Positions 8,692-16,607 of a stretch of 64,000 nucleotides of DNA are shown one piece after another. The notes under the pieces are model-generated. The model was not told where the DNA came from. It saw only the letters and a program-made list of their open reading frames with translations, and did no database searches. Position numbers and translations under genes: made by a program. Numbering within the stretch: position 1 is the first letter of the stretch; every line of letters begins with the position of its first letter. This stretch comes from Paenibacillus ferrarius (GTDB lineage Bacteria; Bacillota; Bacilli; Paenibacillales; NBRC-103111). The DNA is taken from contig NZ_MBTG01000007.1 of NCBI RefSeq assembly GCF_002027705.1, positions 178,134 to 242,133 of the forward strand, in the 5' to 3' direction.

Positions 8692-9713
8692 AGGCAAACG
8701 ATTATTTGCCTATTGAACTTGCCTTTGTGAACGAGGCAGCGCTCTGCGATCCGGAAGCCTGCTTTCGCAAGAAGCGGATCAATCTGCTCCGTCGTAATGA
8801 TAACGGCGCGGTCCGCCAAACGGCGAGCGGACTGGAGCATTTCGAGCTGCTCCTCCTCCGGCAGCTTCGAGCAGAGATTATACGGCATGTCGAGGATGAG
8901 CGCGTCATAGCGGCTTGGCAGGTCGTTCGGTGGAACCTGAACCTGATCAGGAGCAGAGGCAGCCGCGAATGTGTGTGGCAGCGGGGACAGGGACTCATGA
9001 GCGTCTGCCGTTGCCAAGCCCAGCGTCCGCATGTCGGCGATGCGCACCACATCCGGCATGCCGAAGTGGGCGAGATTCACCCGCGCGCCGCGCACTGCCA
9101 GCGGGTTCAGGTCTGTACCCACGATGTCGATCCCCATCGACATCGCCTCGATCAGCACCGTGCCGATGCCGCAGCACGGGTCAATCACCTTCGTGCCGGC
9201 TGCATCCGGCACGGCAATGTTGACCACCGCCCGCGCTACGCGCGTGTTCAGGGCGGTGGAGTAGTTCTGCGGCTTCTGCTGATGCTGAAGCCAAACGGCT
9301 TCGCCGTAGCTGCAGTCGCCGAACAACCACCGGCCTCCCAGCTCCGTCACGGCGAACCACTGCTCCGGCCGTTCCAGCTCCGCTTTGCCGCGGAGCTGCC
9401 GGCCTATTTCGCGTGCGACCTCACGCTGGCGGTCCGTAGGGACCGCAGCTTCCGTCTCCGCGAACACGACCTTGAACGTTGACCCTCGCGGGGGCAGCGT
9501 CTCTACCTGCGAGGCCAGCTCCGGCAAGCTGCCGGCCTCGAGCAAGACACCGAGCCGCAGCTTCAGGAACGGGCTGCGGCTTGGCTCCACTTTGCGTGCG
9601 CTAACGGCGCAGCGCGCACCGATAACGGCATCTGCGCCCAATAGCGAGCGCAGCTCCAATTGACACAGCGCCTGCTCGTCTTCGTGACAAACATAGGTAT
9701 AAATATATTCCAT
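8688..9713 (-). CDS. TRM11/RlmKL-type SAM-dependent RNA methyltransferase-like protein
   Basis: 341 residues. The C-terminal half is a Rossmann methyltransferase with SAM motif I DPCCGIGTVLIEAMSMG and a motif IV variant ILDMPYNL in place of the usual (N/D)PPY. The N-terminal half (YTYVCHEDEQALCQLELRSL, KVVFAE) resembles the THUMP-like module of TRM11-family tRNA guanosine N2-methyltransferases. It probably methylates a nucleoside in tRNA or rRNA. Replacement of the first Pro of the NPPY motif by Met is notable but occurs in the family. GAGGG precedes ATG 9713. Local G+C is high. Confidence 0.82.
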   Translation of the reverse strand: MEYIYTYVCHEDEQALCQLELRSLLGADAVIGARCAVSARKVEPSRSPFLKLRLGVLLEAGSLPELASQVETLPPRGSTFKVVFAETEAAVPTDRQREVAREIGRQLRGKAELERPEQWFAVTELGGRWLFGDCSYGEAVWLQHQQKPQNYSTALNTRVARAVVNIAVPDAAGTKVIDPCCGIGTVLIEAMSMGIDIVGTDLNPLAVRGARVNLAHFGMPDVVRIADMRTLGLATADAHESLSPLPHTFAAASAPDQVQVPPNDLPSRYDALILDMPYNLCSKLPEEEQLEMLQSARRLADRAVIITTEQIDPLLAKAGFRIAERCLVHKGKFNRQIIVCL

Positions 9714-9754
9714 GGCATATCCCTCATTTTACATGTGACTTACTTGGTTGTTTC

Positions 9755-10645
9755 TCAGTAGATTGTGGCATCGTCAAGAAATTGGTGTTTCAACTGCTTC
9801 ATAAACGTATCCGTCGTTTTGCATAAATACATGTCCTTACGGTATACGATCCCTACATCCTTCTGCGGAACAGGATCGACAATCGGAATACAGATGATCT
9901 CACTGCTGCGGATACTATCCACATACGAGCCTGGCAAAATCACCCCGACCACATTCTGTTTAGCCATCTGGAGCAAAGACTCCAGCGTTGAGAGCTCAAG
10001 TATCGGCTTCCATTCAAAGCCATTCTTTTTACAGCATTCGTCCATCAATTGCCGTACATAGAACTTGCCTGGCATCATCGCGACAGGAAGCTGAACGAGC
10101 TCTTCCAGTGGAATCGCTTGGGCCTGCGCAAGCGGATGCTTGTCAGAAACAACAAACAGCAGCTTCTCATTATACAAGGGGATGCAAGCCAACTGCTCAT
10201 CTTCATCAGGCAAAAAAACAACGCCAATATCGAGCTGGTTATTCAGCAAACCATCCTTGGTTTCCTCCGTGGCAAGCTCGGTTACGGACAGCTCGATCTT
10301 CGGATACTGGGCATGAAAGGCCATAATGGTAGCTGTCAGCAAATGATTCCCGGAGCAGCCAATCCGCAGCTTGCCCCGCTGCATCCCCTGAATCTCATTC
10401 AACGCCGCTTGCGCTTGATCCAATTCATGAAAAATATTTCTGCTATGCTTCAGGAGAATTTCTCCGGCTTCCGTGATATACACCTTTTTGCCAATCCGTT
10501 GAAAAAGCGGAGAGCCCACCCGATGCTCAATCAAACGAATCTGTTGGCTGAGCGTGGGCTGACTGATGCCCAATTTCTCCGCTGCTCTAGTGAAATGCAA
10601 TTCCTCGCATACGGCAATAAAATATTCTAATAATCGATACTCCAT
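9755..10645 (-). CDS. LysR-family transcriptional regulator (CynR-like)
   Basis: 296-residue LTTR. The N-terminal winged helix-turn-helix reads MEYRLLEYFIAVCEELHFTR and continues AAEKLGISQPTLSQQIRLIE; residues 90-290 form the periplasmic-binding-like effector domain. It is divergent from ilvE, and the 110-bp gap holds a perfect 21-bp LTTR operator (10660-10680), so autoregulation and control of ilvE are likely. The effector is unknown. ATG 10645 is preferred over 10657 because GGTGGTGG lies just upstream and the family usually starts at this point. Confidence 0.9.
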   Translation of the reverse strand: MEYRLLEYFIAVCEELHFTRAAEKLGISQPTLSQQIRLIEHRVGSPLFQRIGKKVYITEAGEILLKHSRNIFHELDQAQAALNEIQGMQRGKLRIGCSGNHLLTATIMAFHAQYPKIELSVTELATEETKDGLLNNQLDIGVVFLPDEDEQLACIPLYNEKLLFVVSDKHPLAQAQAIPLEELVQLPVAMMPGKFYVRQLMDECCKKNGFEWKPILELSTLESLLQMAKQNVVGVILPGSYVDSIRSSEIICIPIVDPVPQKDVGIVYRKDMYLCKTTDTFMKQLKHQFLDDATIY

Positions 10646-10659
10646 TCTTGCCACCACCG

Positions 10660-10680
10660 ATCATAGCTATTACCTATGAT
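10660..10680. promoter_or_regulatory. LysR-type operator, perfect 7-7-7 inverted repeat
   Basis: ATCATAG-N7-CTATGAT, with no mismatch in the 7-bp arms. It contains the T-N11-A core of LTTR recognition sites (ATAG-N7-CTAT). It sits directly upstream of the LTTR start and about 30 bp upstream of the proposed ilvE -35 region. Confidence 0.82.
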
Positions 10681-10699
10681 GTTAATTGATAAATCGGAA

Positions 10700-10728
10700 T
10701 TGATCAATGATTGAAATTTCTCTATAGT
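10700..10728 (+). promoter_or_regulatory. proposed sigma-A promoter of ilvE
   Basis: TTGATC at 10700-10705, a 17-bp spacer and TATAGT at 10723-10728, 42 bp before the ilvE ATG. Confidence 0.65.
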
Positions 10729-10769
10729 AGAAGGAATACTTTCATGGGAACGAAAGGCGGTTATTCGCG

Positions 10770-11840
10770 ATGTATGGAACTATTCGGATCGAGCGCAATC
10801 CCTCTTGCAAAACTAAGCCTGGACAAGAAGAGAACCTAGGATTCGGGCGTCATTTTACTGATCATATGTTTATTATGGATTACGAGGAAGGTCAAGGCTG
10901 GCATGACCCCCGCATTATTCCTTACGGTCCACTGTCTCATGACCCTGCTGCTATGGTTTTTCACTACGGGCAAGCCGTGTTCGAGGGGCTCAAAGCTTTT
11001 CGCACAGATAAAGAAGATATCGTTCTTTTCCGTCCCGACCAAAACGCGAAGCGCCTTAACCGTTCCTGTGAACGGCTGAGCATGCCCGCTCTAGATGAGG
11101 AATTCGTCGTTCATGCCATTCAAAGTCTTGTACGCCTAGATGCCGAATGGGTGCCTCGGAAAGAGGGATCCTCCCTCTATATTCGCCCTTTTGTTATGGC
11201 GACTGAAGCCGGATTGGGTGTGCGGGCTTCGTCACGCTACTCGTTCATTATCATTATGTCGCCCGTTGGCGCTTACTATGAAGAAGGTCTTCAGCCTGTT
11301 AACATCTTGGTCGAGGGCCATTTTGCCCGAGCTGTCCAAGGCGGCACAGGCAACGCCAAAGTTGCAGGAAACTACGCAGCCAGCCTCAATGCGCAAGCTG
11401 TTGCCAAAGAAAATAACTGCGCCCAAGTTCTCTGGCTTGATGCCATCGAGAAGAAATACCTCGAAGAAGTGGGCAGCATGAACGTCTTTTTCAAAATTAA
11501 CGGAGAAGTTGTGACCCCTAGCCTTAGCGGCAGCATTCTCGAGGGGATCACTCGCAAGAGCATCATCCACCTGTTGAACGAGTGGGGCATTCCCGTGAAA
11601 GAACAAAAAATCGCCATTGACGATATCGTAGCCGCCTATGAGAACGGAACGTTAGAGGAAGCCTTCGGAACTGGAACTGCCGCGGTTGTCTCTCCGATTG
11701 GCAGCCTGCTGTGGCAGGGCAAATCGATGGTCATTAATCAGGGGAACATCGGTGAGCTGGTTCAGCGCCTTTACGACACGATTACGGACATCCAGTTTGG
11801 ACGTACCTCAGATACTCATAATTGGTTAGTTTCCTGCTAA
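10770..11840 (+). CDS. ilvE: branched-chain amino acid aminotransferase
   Basis: Class IV PLP-dependent aminotransferase of 356 residues, which transfers amino groups between glutamate and the keto acids of Leu, Ile and Val. The PLP lysine lies in QGGTGNAKVAGNYAASL, and the class IV C-terminal signature EAFGTGTAAVVSPIG is intact. Length and the large-type N-terminus (FGRHFTDHMFIMDYEEGQGW) match the eukaryote-like group II enzymes common in Bacilli. GAAAGGCGG precedes the ATG. It is monocistronic with a strong terminator and is probably regulated by the divergent LysR protein, which would be unusual for ilvE. Confidence 0.95.
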   Translation: MYGTIRIERNPSCKTKPGQEENLGFGRHFTDHMFIMDYEEGQGWHDPRIIPYGPLSHDPAAMVFHYGQAVFEGLKAFRTDKEDIVLFRPDQNAKRLNRSCERLSMPALDEEFVVHAIQSLVRLDAEWVPRKEGSSLYIRPFVMATEAGLGVRASSRYSFIIIMSPVGAYYEEGLQPVNILVEGHFARAVQGGTGNAKVAGNYAASLNAQAVAKENNCAQVLWLDAIEKKYLEEVGSMNVFFKINGEVVTPSLSGSILEGITRKSIIHLLNEWGIPVKEQKIAIDDIVAAYENGTLEEAFGTGTAAVVSPIGSLLWQGKSMVINQGNIGELVQRLYDTITDIQFGRTSDTHNWLVSC

Positions 11841-11865
11841 ACCGCTTGAAACATCATAAATAAAC

Positions 11866-11906
11866 AAAAAGCTCCATTTCCACTGCTTGTGGAAACGGAG
11901 CTTTTT
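11866..11906. terminator. bidirectional terminator between ilvE and the YkvA-like gene
   Basis: AAAAAGCTCC(A)TTTCCAC / GTGGAAACGGAGCTTTTT hairpin flanked by A- and T-runs, between two convergent genes. Confidence 0.85.
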
Positions 11907-11934
11907 GGCGTTGCAACGGAAGTCGAAATCACGT

Positions 11935-12372
11935 TTACTTCCCAAGGTCCATACCCGACATCGCGGGGTCCTTGTCTTTGTCCGCTACGAGCTGCCCGTC
12001 AATATCAATAATATCTTTGCTGCTCATCACTTCATCACCTAGAAAATCCCGCAGCTTGCTCTTCGCTTTACGCTTCACGTCGTCATCAATGCTCTTGGCA
12101 ACCGCAGCTAACGCTAGTCCAAGCACACTCAAATCATCGACATAGCCAATAACCGGCAGCAAATCAGGCACGATATCCAGCGGCAGAATGAGATAGCCCA
12201 GCGCTCCATAGATTTGTACTTTGGCTCTGAGCGGAGTTTTCGGACTCTCCACCGCATAGAAAAGCAGCAGTCCACTGTAGATCACTTTACTGCCTGCTTT
12301 TTTGGCCCCTTTTTTGAGCTTGGACCAGAAGCCGTCGGTCGAGAAATATTTTTCATATTTAGACGGATCCAT
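11935..12372 (-). CDS. YkvA-like DUF1232 membrane protein
   Basis: 145-residue protein carrying the DUF1232 signature: residues about 50-85 read YGALGYLILPLDIVPDLLPV followed by IGYVDDLSVLGLAL. The family is small, membrane-associated and of unknown function. The C-terminal 45 residues are charged and rich in Asp and Lys (DKDKDPAMSGMDLGK). GGAGTGATC precedes the ATG. It is followed upstream on the same strand by two small envelope genes with which it may share a transcript. Confidence 0.88.
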   Translation of the reverse strand: MDPSKYEKYFSTDGFWSKLKKGAKKAGSKVIYSGLLLFYAVESPKTPLRAKVQIYGALGYLILPLDIVPDLLPVIGYVDDLSVLGLALAAVAKSIDDDVKRKAKSKLRDFLGDEVMSSKDIIDIDGQLVADKDKDPAMSGMDLGK

Positions 12373-12418
12373 CTAACGATCACTCCAATCATTATTGGCT
12401 AGCATCCTGCCAGATTCA

Positions 12419-12787
12419 TTATTTCTGCACTTTCGCTAATTCATAGCCTGACAGCCACTCTTCGCTGGTCGCCCACTGTTTGACAGGGTTTTGTTCGCCT
12501 AGAATTTCGGCACAGGCATAGGCCATGATCCATTCCTTGAGTCCGCTGCTTTCGCTAGACTTAAGAGTTTTGACTAAATATTCAAGCCCAGCATCGCCGT
12601 AGCTGATTATATCATCACAGGCTTTCTGTTGATTGGCCATGTAGACACCAGGATTGCTGGAAGCCTGCGACTTCGTATCCGTCGTGATGGTTAAAAGATC
12701 CGCTTCAATGGCTTGACCTATATCTTTGGCGCAGCCCGTTAGAAACAACAAGAGCGCACCTACAGCCAGCAATAACCTTATCTTCAT
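12419..12787 (-). CDS. small lipoprotein
   Basis: 122-residue secreted lipoprotein. The signal peptide MKIRLLLAVGALLLFLTGC ends in a lipobox (L-T-G-C), so lipidation at Cys19 and anchoring to the outer face of the membrane are expected. The mature part (about 100 residues) is mostly helical and shows no family I recognise. GGGAGG lies correctly before ATG 12787; the open frame to 12808 would disrupt the signal peptide. Start and stop spacing suggest co-transcription with the 12805-13059 gene. Confidence 0.82.
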   Translation of the reverse strand: MKIRLLLAVGALLLFLTGCAKDIGQAIEADLLTITTDTKSQASSNPGVYMANQQKACDDIISYGDAGLEYLVKTLKSSESSGLKEWIMAYACAEILGEQNPVKQWATSEEWLSGYELAKVQK

Positions 12788-12804
12788 CCCACCAACCTCC
12801 CGTC

Positions 12805-13059
12805 TCAATCAGCCATCCCCAGAATCCAAGTAATCAGAAAAAGGAATGCAGGAACCCCTAGTGTAACAGACAACAGGCTTCCCCAAAATAAAGGTGTGCG
12901 AAGCAGCTCTATTAGGAAATCAGATACTCTATTATTAGACGTATTGCTGCCTACTTTACGCAAGCTTTCCTGCAAAAATTTATGCACATACGCTTCATTG
13001 TGATGTTGGAGTTTATTCCAAATTTCATCGTGCAGAGCCTTATTATCCGTTCCCTTCAT
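12805..13059 (-). CDS. small C-tail-anchored membrane protein, 84 aa
   Basis: 84 residues starting MKGTDNKALHDEIWNKLQHH. A soluble helical N-terminal part is followed by one strong hydrophobic segment near the end (LFWGSLLSVTLGVPAFLFLI), so it is probably a tail-anchored membrane protein. The frame continues to a TTG at 13092, but ATG 13059 with AAAGGGG upstream is more plausible. It lies 17 bp upstream of the lipoprotein gene. No family is recognised. Confidence 0.65.
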   Translation of the reverse strand: MKGTDNKALHDEIWNKLQHHNEAYVHKFLQESLRKVGSNTSNNRVSDFLIELLRTPLFWGSLLSVTLGVPAFLFLITWILGMAD

Positions 13060-13216
13060 AATTAGCAGCAGCCCCTTTATCGAGCATTTCAATTATATAC
13101 CAATTATACCACTTAAAGCGGATTGGAGCTAACCATCGCGCTTGCGAGCCGCTGCCTGGCTATAAGTACATTTTTCGGCGTTAAAGTGGAGATGTGGCAC
13201 TAACTGAGTGTAAGAA

Positions 13217-13395
13217 CCTGCGAATATGCAGGAATTTTCAGGAGAATTCGATAAAAAAGTGGAAATTCCTGCAATAGTGCAGGTATTTTTGTCTTTTCCA
13301 GCCATTGATGCAGAAAAAGCCTAAAAAAGATGCACAATCGCAGGAATTTCATGATTGAGGCTGTCCCCTGAGCAAAAAGGATGCTTATTTGCAGG
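13217..13395 (-). repeat. four-module palindromic intergenic element, copy A (inverted orientation)
   Basis: Four 16-17 bp modules start at 13217, 13268, 13329 and 13379 (spacing 51, 61, 50). Two are full palindromes of the type CCTGCA-N4-TGCAGG; the other two have one arm changed to GATGC. Relative to the other three copies the element is reversed: its reverse complement aligns along most of its length with copy B at 38133-38310, including the inter-module DNA (AAAATRCCTGCAC, AGGCTTTTTCTG). It lies between the aguB 3' end and the upstream region of the 84-aa gene. The remaining sequence of this 514-bp gap shows no gene. Confidence 0.9.
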
Positions 13396-13456
13396 TTTAT
13401 ACAAGCAAGCAACTAGAGCAGGAACAAGACTGCCTCATGGCAGTGAGAAAGCAAAA

Positions 13457-13502
13457 GGGAACTGCCCTCAAGTAGGTTAATCTACTTAGGAAACAGCTCC
13501 CT
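13457..13502 (-). terminator. aguB terminator of the AAGTAG/CTACTT hairpin family
   Basis: Long hairpin with apex AAGTAG-GTTAAT-CTACTT and outer arms GGGA-CTG / CAG-TCCC. On the minus strand it is followed by TTTTGC. It shares apex and layout with hairpins at 16380, 34120 and 38010. Confidence 0.78.
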
Positions 13503-13573
13503 ATGATGGCAATCAAACCAAAAATTATTACTATGACACCCGAAACCCGTTCAGCAAATGTACAAAATGCCGA

Positions 13574-14449
13574 TTACAGCACCTGATCTCCATCATAGGT
13601 ACCAATCTTCTTGTATAGATCCGGACGACGGTCGCGGAAAATCCCCCACTCAATTCGCTGAATTTCCAGCTGATCAAGATCAAACTCAGCGACGAGCACC
13701 GTTTCTTCGTCGCGGCCAGCTTCTTCAATCAAATTGCCCTGCGGGCCTGCAATGAACGATGAGCCATAGAAGTCGATGCTGGAATCTTCATCCACTTCCT
13801 TGCCGATTCGGTTGGATGCGATGACCGGCATGAGATTGCAAGCCGCATGGCCGCGCATGCACATTTGCCAGTGATCCTTGGAATCGATCGATCCATCCTG
13901 CGGCTCGGAGCCGATTGCCGTTGGGTAGAACAGCAGCTCAGCTCCCATAAGCGCCATAACGCGGGCCGCTTCCGGGTACCACTGGTCCCAGCATACGCCT
14001 ACGCCGATTTTGGCGTAGCGGGTTTTCCAAACTTTGAACCCGGTGTCACCAGGATTGAAATAGAACTTCTCTTCATACCCCGGACCGTCCGGAATATGGC
14101 TTTTGCGATACGTGCCCATCACTTGGCCATCTGCATCAATAACGGCAAGCGAGTTGTAGCGCGCATAGTTCTTTTTCTCGTAGAAGCTGATCGGCAGTAC
14201 GACCTGCAGTTCTTTGGCAATCTCACGGAAGTGATTGATCGCTTTATTGTTTTCAAGCTCGGTTGCGTAACGGTAGTAATCGGCCTTCTCTTTTTGGCAG
14301 AAATAAGGCGTCTCAAAAAGCTCTTGAATCAAAATAATTTGCGCACCCTTAGCGGCTGCTTGACGAACCAAGGCCTCAGCCTTGCGAATGTTTTCATCTA
14401 TGTTATCGGAACAGCTCATTTGTGTCGCTGCTACTTTGACGTTTCTCAA
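13574..14449 (-). CDS. aguB: N-carbamoylputrescine amidase
   Basis: 291-residue nitrilase-superfamily amidase that releases putrescine from N-carbamoylputrescine. The Glu-Lys-Cys triad is visible: Glu in ILIQELFETPYF, Lys in YRKSHIPDGPGYEEK and Cys in VGVCWDQWYPEAAR. The SHIPDGPGY and FYPTAIGSEPQDGSIDSKDH segments are those of the plant and bacterial CPA group rather than general nitrilases. It follows aguA by 10 bp on the same strand, so the pair converts agmatine to putrescine. The arginine decarboxylase step is not in the window. It ends at a strong terminator (13457-13502). Confidence 0.95.
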   Translation of the reverse strand: MRNVKVAATQMSCSDNIDENIRKAEALVRQAAAKGAQIILIQELFETPYFCQKEKADYYRYATELENNKAINHFREIAKELQVVLPISFYEKKNYARYNSLAVIDADGQVMGTYRKSHIPDGPGYEEKFYFNPGDTGFKVWKTRYAKIGVGVCWDQWYPEAARVMALMGAELLFYPTAIGSEPQDGSIDSKDHWQMCMRGHAACNLMPVIASNRIGKEVDEDSSIDFYGSSFIAGPQGNLIEEAGRDEETVLVAEFDLDQLEIQRIEWGIFRDRRPDLYKKIGTYDGDQVL

Positions 14450-14459
14450 TGAAAGTCAC

Positions 14460-15497
14460 CTACCCTTTCTGGCTTGCTGGCATTTGCTGTGTTGTGCAGT
14501 GGACATTGCCACCCTCTTTGATGATAGACATGCCGTTGATTTTGCGGATTCGGCGATCCGGGAAGGCCGCGCTCAGCACTTCTTCAGCCTTGCGGTCTGT
14601 TTCTTCTGCTGTTCCGCCAAATACCGGCAAAATAATGCCGCCGTTCACGAAATAAAAGTTCAAATAGCTGAGCGTTAACCGCTGCTCCTCAAAGAAGGTA
14701 AGAGGGGGCTGCTCGATTTGGATAATCTCAAAAGAGCGTCCTTTGGCATCCTTAGCATGACGTAAAATTTCTAAATTTTCTTGTGTGATCGCATAGTTGG
14801 CATCCGACGGGTCGTTGCAGACTTGCAAAATCACCTTGCCGGGAGCTGCAAAGCAGGCGATATTATCGACGTGACCGTCTGTTTCATCCCCGTCCAACCC
14901 TTTGTTCAGCCAGATGATCTTCTCTACGTTAACGAAATCTTTCACGTATGCTTCGATCTGCTCGCGGCTCAAATCCGGATTGCGGTTCGTGTTCAGGAGA
15001 CATTCTTCCGTCGTCAGAAGCGTGCCTTCTCCATCCACATGAATGGACCCGCCTTCCATGACCAGCGGAGCGTCAAAACGCTTCACCCCATGATGCTCGA
15101 GGATTTGCGGAGCGACGTTGTCATCCAGATCCCATGGCGCATATTTGCCGCCCCAAGCGTTGAACTTCCAGTTCACAGCCGCGATTTCCTGCTGCTCATT
15201 CAGCAAGAACGTTGGCCCGTTATCGCGGAACCAAGCATCATTGTGCTCGATCTCCAGAAAATCGACATTGCTCTCGGTAAAACGTGCTTTCACTTGCTCC
15301 GCTTCCGCAGGATTCACAACCACGGTCACAGGCTCGAACTCAGCAATCGCTTTGACCAGATCCTCATAGCCTTTGGTCACCACTGCGTGATCTTCAGGGT
15401 AGACCATGGAATCTTGCACGGGCCAAGAAATGAACGTTCTTTCGTGGGTTGTCCATTCGGCTGGCATTTTATAGTTTGCATCTGTAGGTTTCATCAT
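14460..15497 (-). CDS. aguA: agmatine deiminase
   Basis: About 345 residues, of the guanidine-modifying (PPAD) superfamily. It hydrolyses agmatine to N-carbamoylputrescine and ammonia. Motifs include MPAEWTTHERTFISWP at the N-terminus, the catalytic His/Asp segments DNGPTFLLNEQ and ETDGHVDNIACF, and the nucleophilic Cys near the end in EGGNVHCTTQQMP. Three ATG codons in a row (15500, 15497, 15494) follow GTGAG; the middle one has the best spacing. The frame opens further upstream without a credible start. It forms a two-gene operon with aguB (10-bp gap). Confidence 0.94.
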   Translation of the reverse strand: MMKPTDANYKMPAEWTTHERTFISWPVQDSMVYPEDHAVVTKGYEDLVKAIAEFEPVTVVVNPAEAEQVKARFTESNVDFLEIEHNDAWFRDNGPTFLLNEQQEIAAVNWKFNAWGGKYAPWDLDDNVAPQILEHHGVKRFDAPLVMEGGSIHVDGEGTLLTTEECLLNTNRNPDLSREQIEAYVKDFVNVEKIIWLNKGLDGDETDGHVDNIACFAAPGKVILQVCNDPSDANYAITQENLEILRHAKDAKGRSFEIIQIEQPPLTFFEEQRLTLSYLNFYFVNGGIILPVFGGTAEETDRKAEEVLSAAFPDRRIRKINGMSIIKEGGNVHCTTQQMPASQKG

Positions 15498-15731
15498 CAT
15501 CCATCTCACTTTATATAAATTTGTCAGTAGACTGTGTAGCGTAGACATCAAAGAATAGTGCCAAATGCACCGTCTTTCATCATAACCCAAAAGGAGCTTA
15601 GGCTCAATGCAAATCCCTTTACAAATTTAGCAAATGTGCGGATTAAGACGAAAATCTTGATGCATAGTTTGCCGGCTTTTAATGAACATTATAGAGGTTC
15701 AAAAGCCCACCATAAGAAAGGAAGATCAACT

Positions 15732-16367
15732 TTGGCAACGATTTTATACATCACAGCGCATCCGCACGATCACCAAACTTCCTACAGTATGGCCGTAGGT
15801 AAAGCTTTCATTGACGCTTATCGGGAAGCTCATCCGAGCGACGAAGTAATCCCTCTCGACTTGTACAGCATCGCTGTCCCTCACATTGACGCCGATGTGT
15901 TCAGCGGATGGGGGAAACTGCGCGGCGGCCAAGACTTTTCAACCTTAAGCCAAGATGAACAAAACAAAGTCAGCCGGCTCGGGGAATTAACCGATCAATT
16001 CGTCGCAGCGGATAAATACGTTTTTGTCACACCGATGTGGAACTTTTCTTTTCCTCCGATTATGAAGGCTTATCTCGACTCCCTGTGTATGGCCGGCAAA
16101 ACATTTAAATATACGGAAGCAGGCCCTGTCGGCCTACTGCCGGGCAAAAAAGCACTGCATATCCAAGCCAGAGGCGGTATTTATTCAGAAGGACCGGCAG
16201 CCGCCATGGAATCCGGACACCGCTACATCGGCATTATTATGGGATTCTTCGGCATCACGGATTTCCAAGGACTGTTCGTAGAGGGACATAATCAATTCCC
16301 TGACAAAGCAGCGCAAATTAAAGAAGAAGCCATTGGCCGCGCGAAAGATTTGGCAAGAAACTTCTAA
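15732..16367 (+). CDS. azoR: FMN-dependent NADH-azoreductase
   Basis: 211-residue flavodoxin-fold quinone/azo reductase. The N-terminal phosphate loop region [20 protein letters not shown], the FMN-contacting [20 protein letters not shown] and the [13 protein letters not shown] loop are characteristic of AzoR. It reduces quinones and azo compounds with NADH and probably protects against electrophile stress. The start is TTG 15732, because AAAGGAAG lies directly upstream and the protein otherwise gains 58 unrelated residues. It is monocistronic with a dedicated hairpin terminator, and divergent from aguA. Confidence 0.92.
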   Translation: MATILYITAHPHDHQTSYSMAVGKAFIDAYREAHPSDEVIPLDLYSIAVPHIDADVFSGWGKLRGGQDFSTLSQDEQNKVSRLGELTDQFVAADKYVFVTPMWNFSFPPIMKAYLDSLCMAGKTFKYTEAGPVGLLPGKKALHIQARGGIYSEGPAAAMESGHRYIGIIMGFFGITDFQGLFVEGHNQFPDKAAQIKEEAIGRAKDLARNF

Positions 16368-16371
16368 GGAT

Positions 16372-16426
16372 AAAAAAAAGGGCTGTTCCATAGTAGATCA
16401 ATCTACTTGGGGATAGCCCTTTTTTT
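16372..16426. terminator. azoR terminator of the AAGTAG/CTACTT hairpin family
   Basis: GGGCTGTTCC...AGTAGATCAATCTACT...GGATAGCCC stem, with an A-run before it and TTTTTTT after it. The apex is shared with the hairpins at 13457, 34120 and 38010. Confidence 0.88.
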
Positions 16427-16441
16427 GTATTTCTTTGATGC

Positions 16442-16604
16442 GCTCCACTTCACAGGAGCAGATTTCCGAGTATTTGAGAGCAAATAAGAGGCTTTAAAGG
16501 CTCCTATTTCGCTCAAACGCCCGCTTTTAAAGTAGATAGAAGGCTCTTGGGGCTCCTGTTCTCTACCTGAGGCACATCTTCGGGCGTTTGACAGCAAATA
16601 ACGC
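16442..16604. repeat. intergenic element with four imperfect inverted repeats
   Basis: Inverted repeats lie at 16442-16459 (GCTCC/GGAGC), 16478-16514 (GAGCAAATAAGAG / GGCTCCTATTTCGCTC), 16532-16566 (GTAGATAG / CTGTTCTCTAC) and 16584-16604 (GCGTT/AACGC). Their centres are about 45, 53 and 45 bp apart. The AAATAAGAG module recurs near 59338 and, inverted, near 59405. The short-long-short spacing resembles the other modular elements of the window. Confidence 0.55.
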
Positions 16605-16607
16605 TGG

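Noticed and set aside
10646..10769. T-box leader before ilvE
   Set aside because: The region is only about 110 bp, lacks the T-box sequence and has no terminator before the start.
13217..13395. The 51-61-51 module arrays as CRISPR arrays
   Set aside because: Only four modules per locus, intervals of fixed and unequal length, inter-module DNA homologous between copies A and B, and no cas genes nearby.
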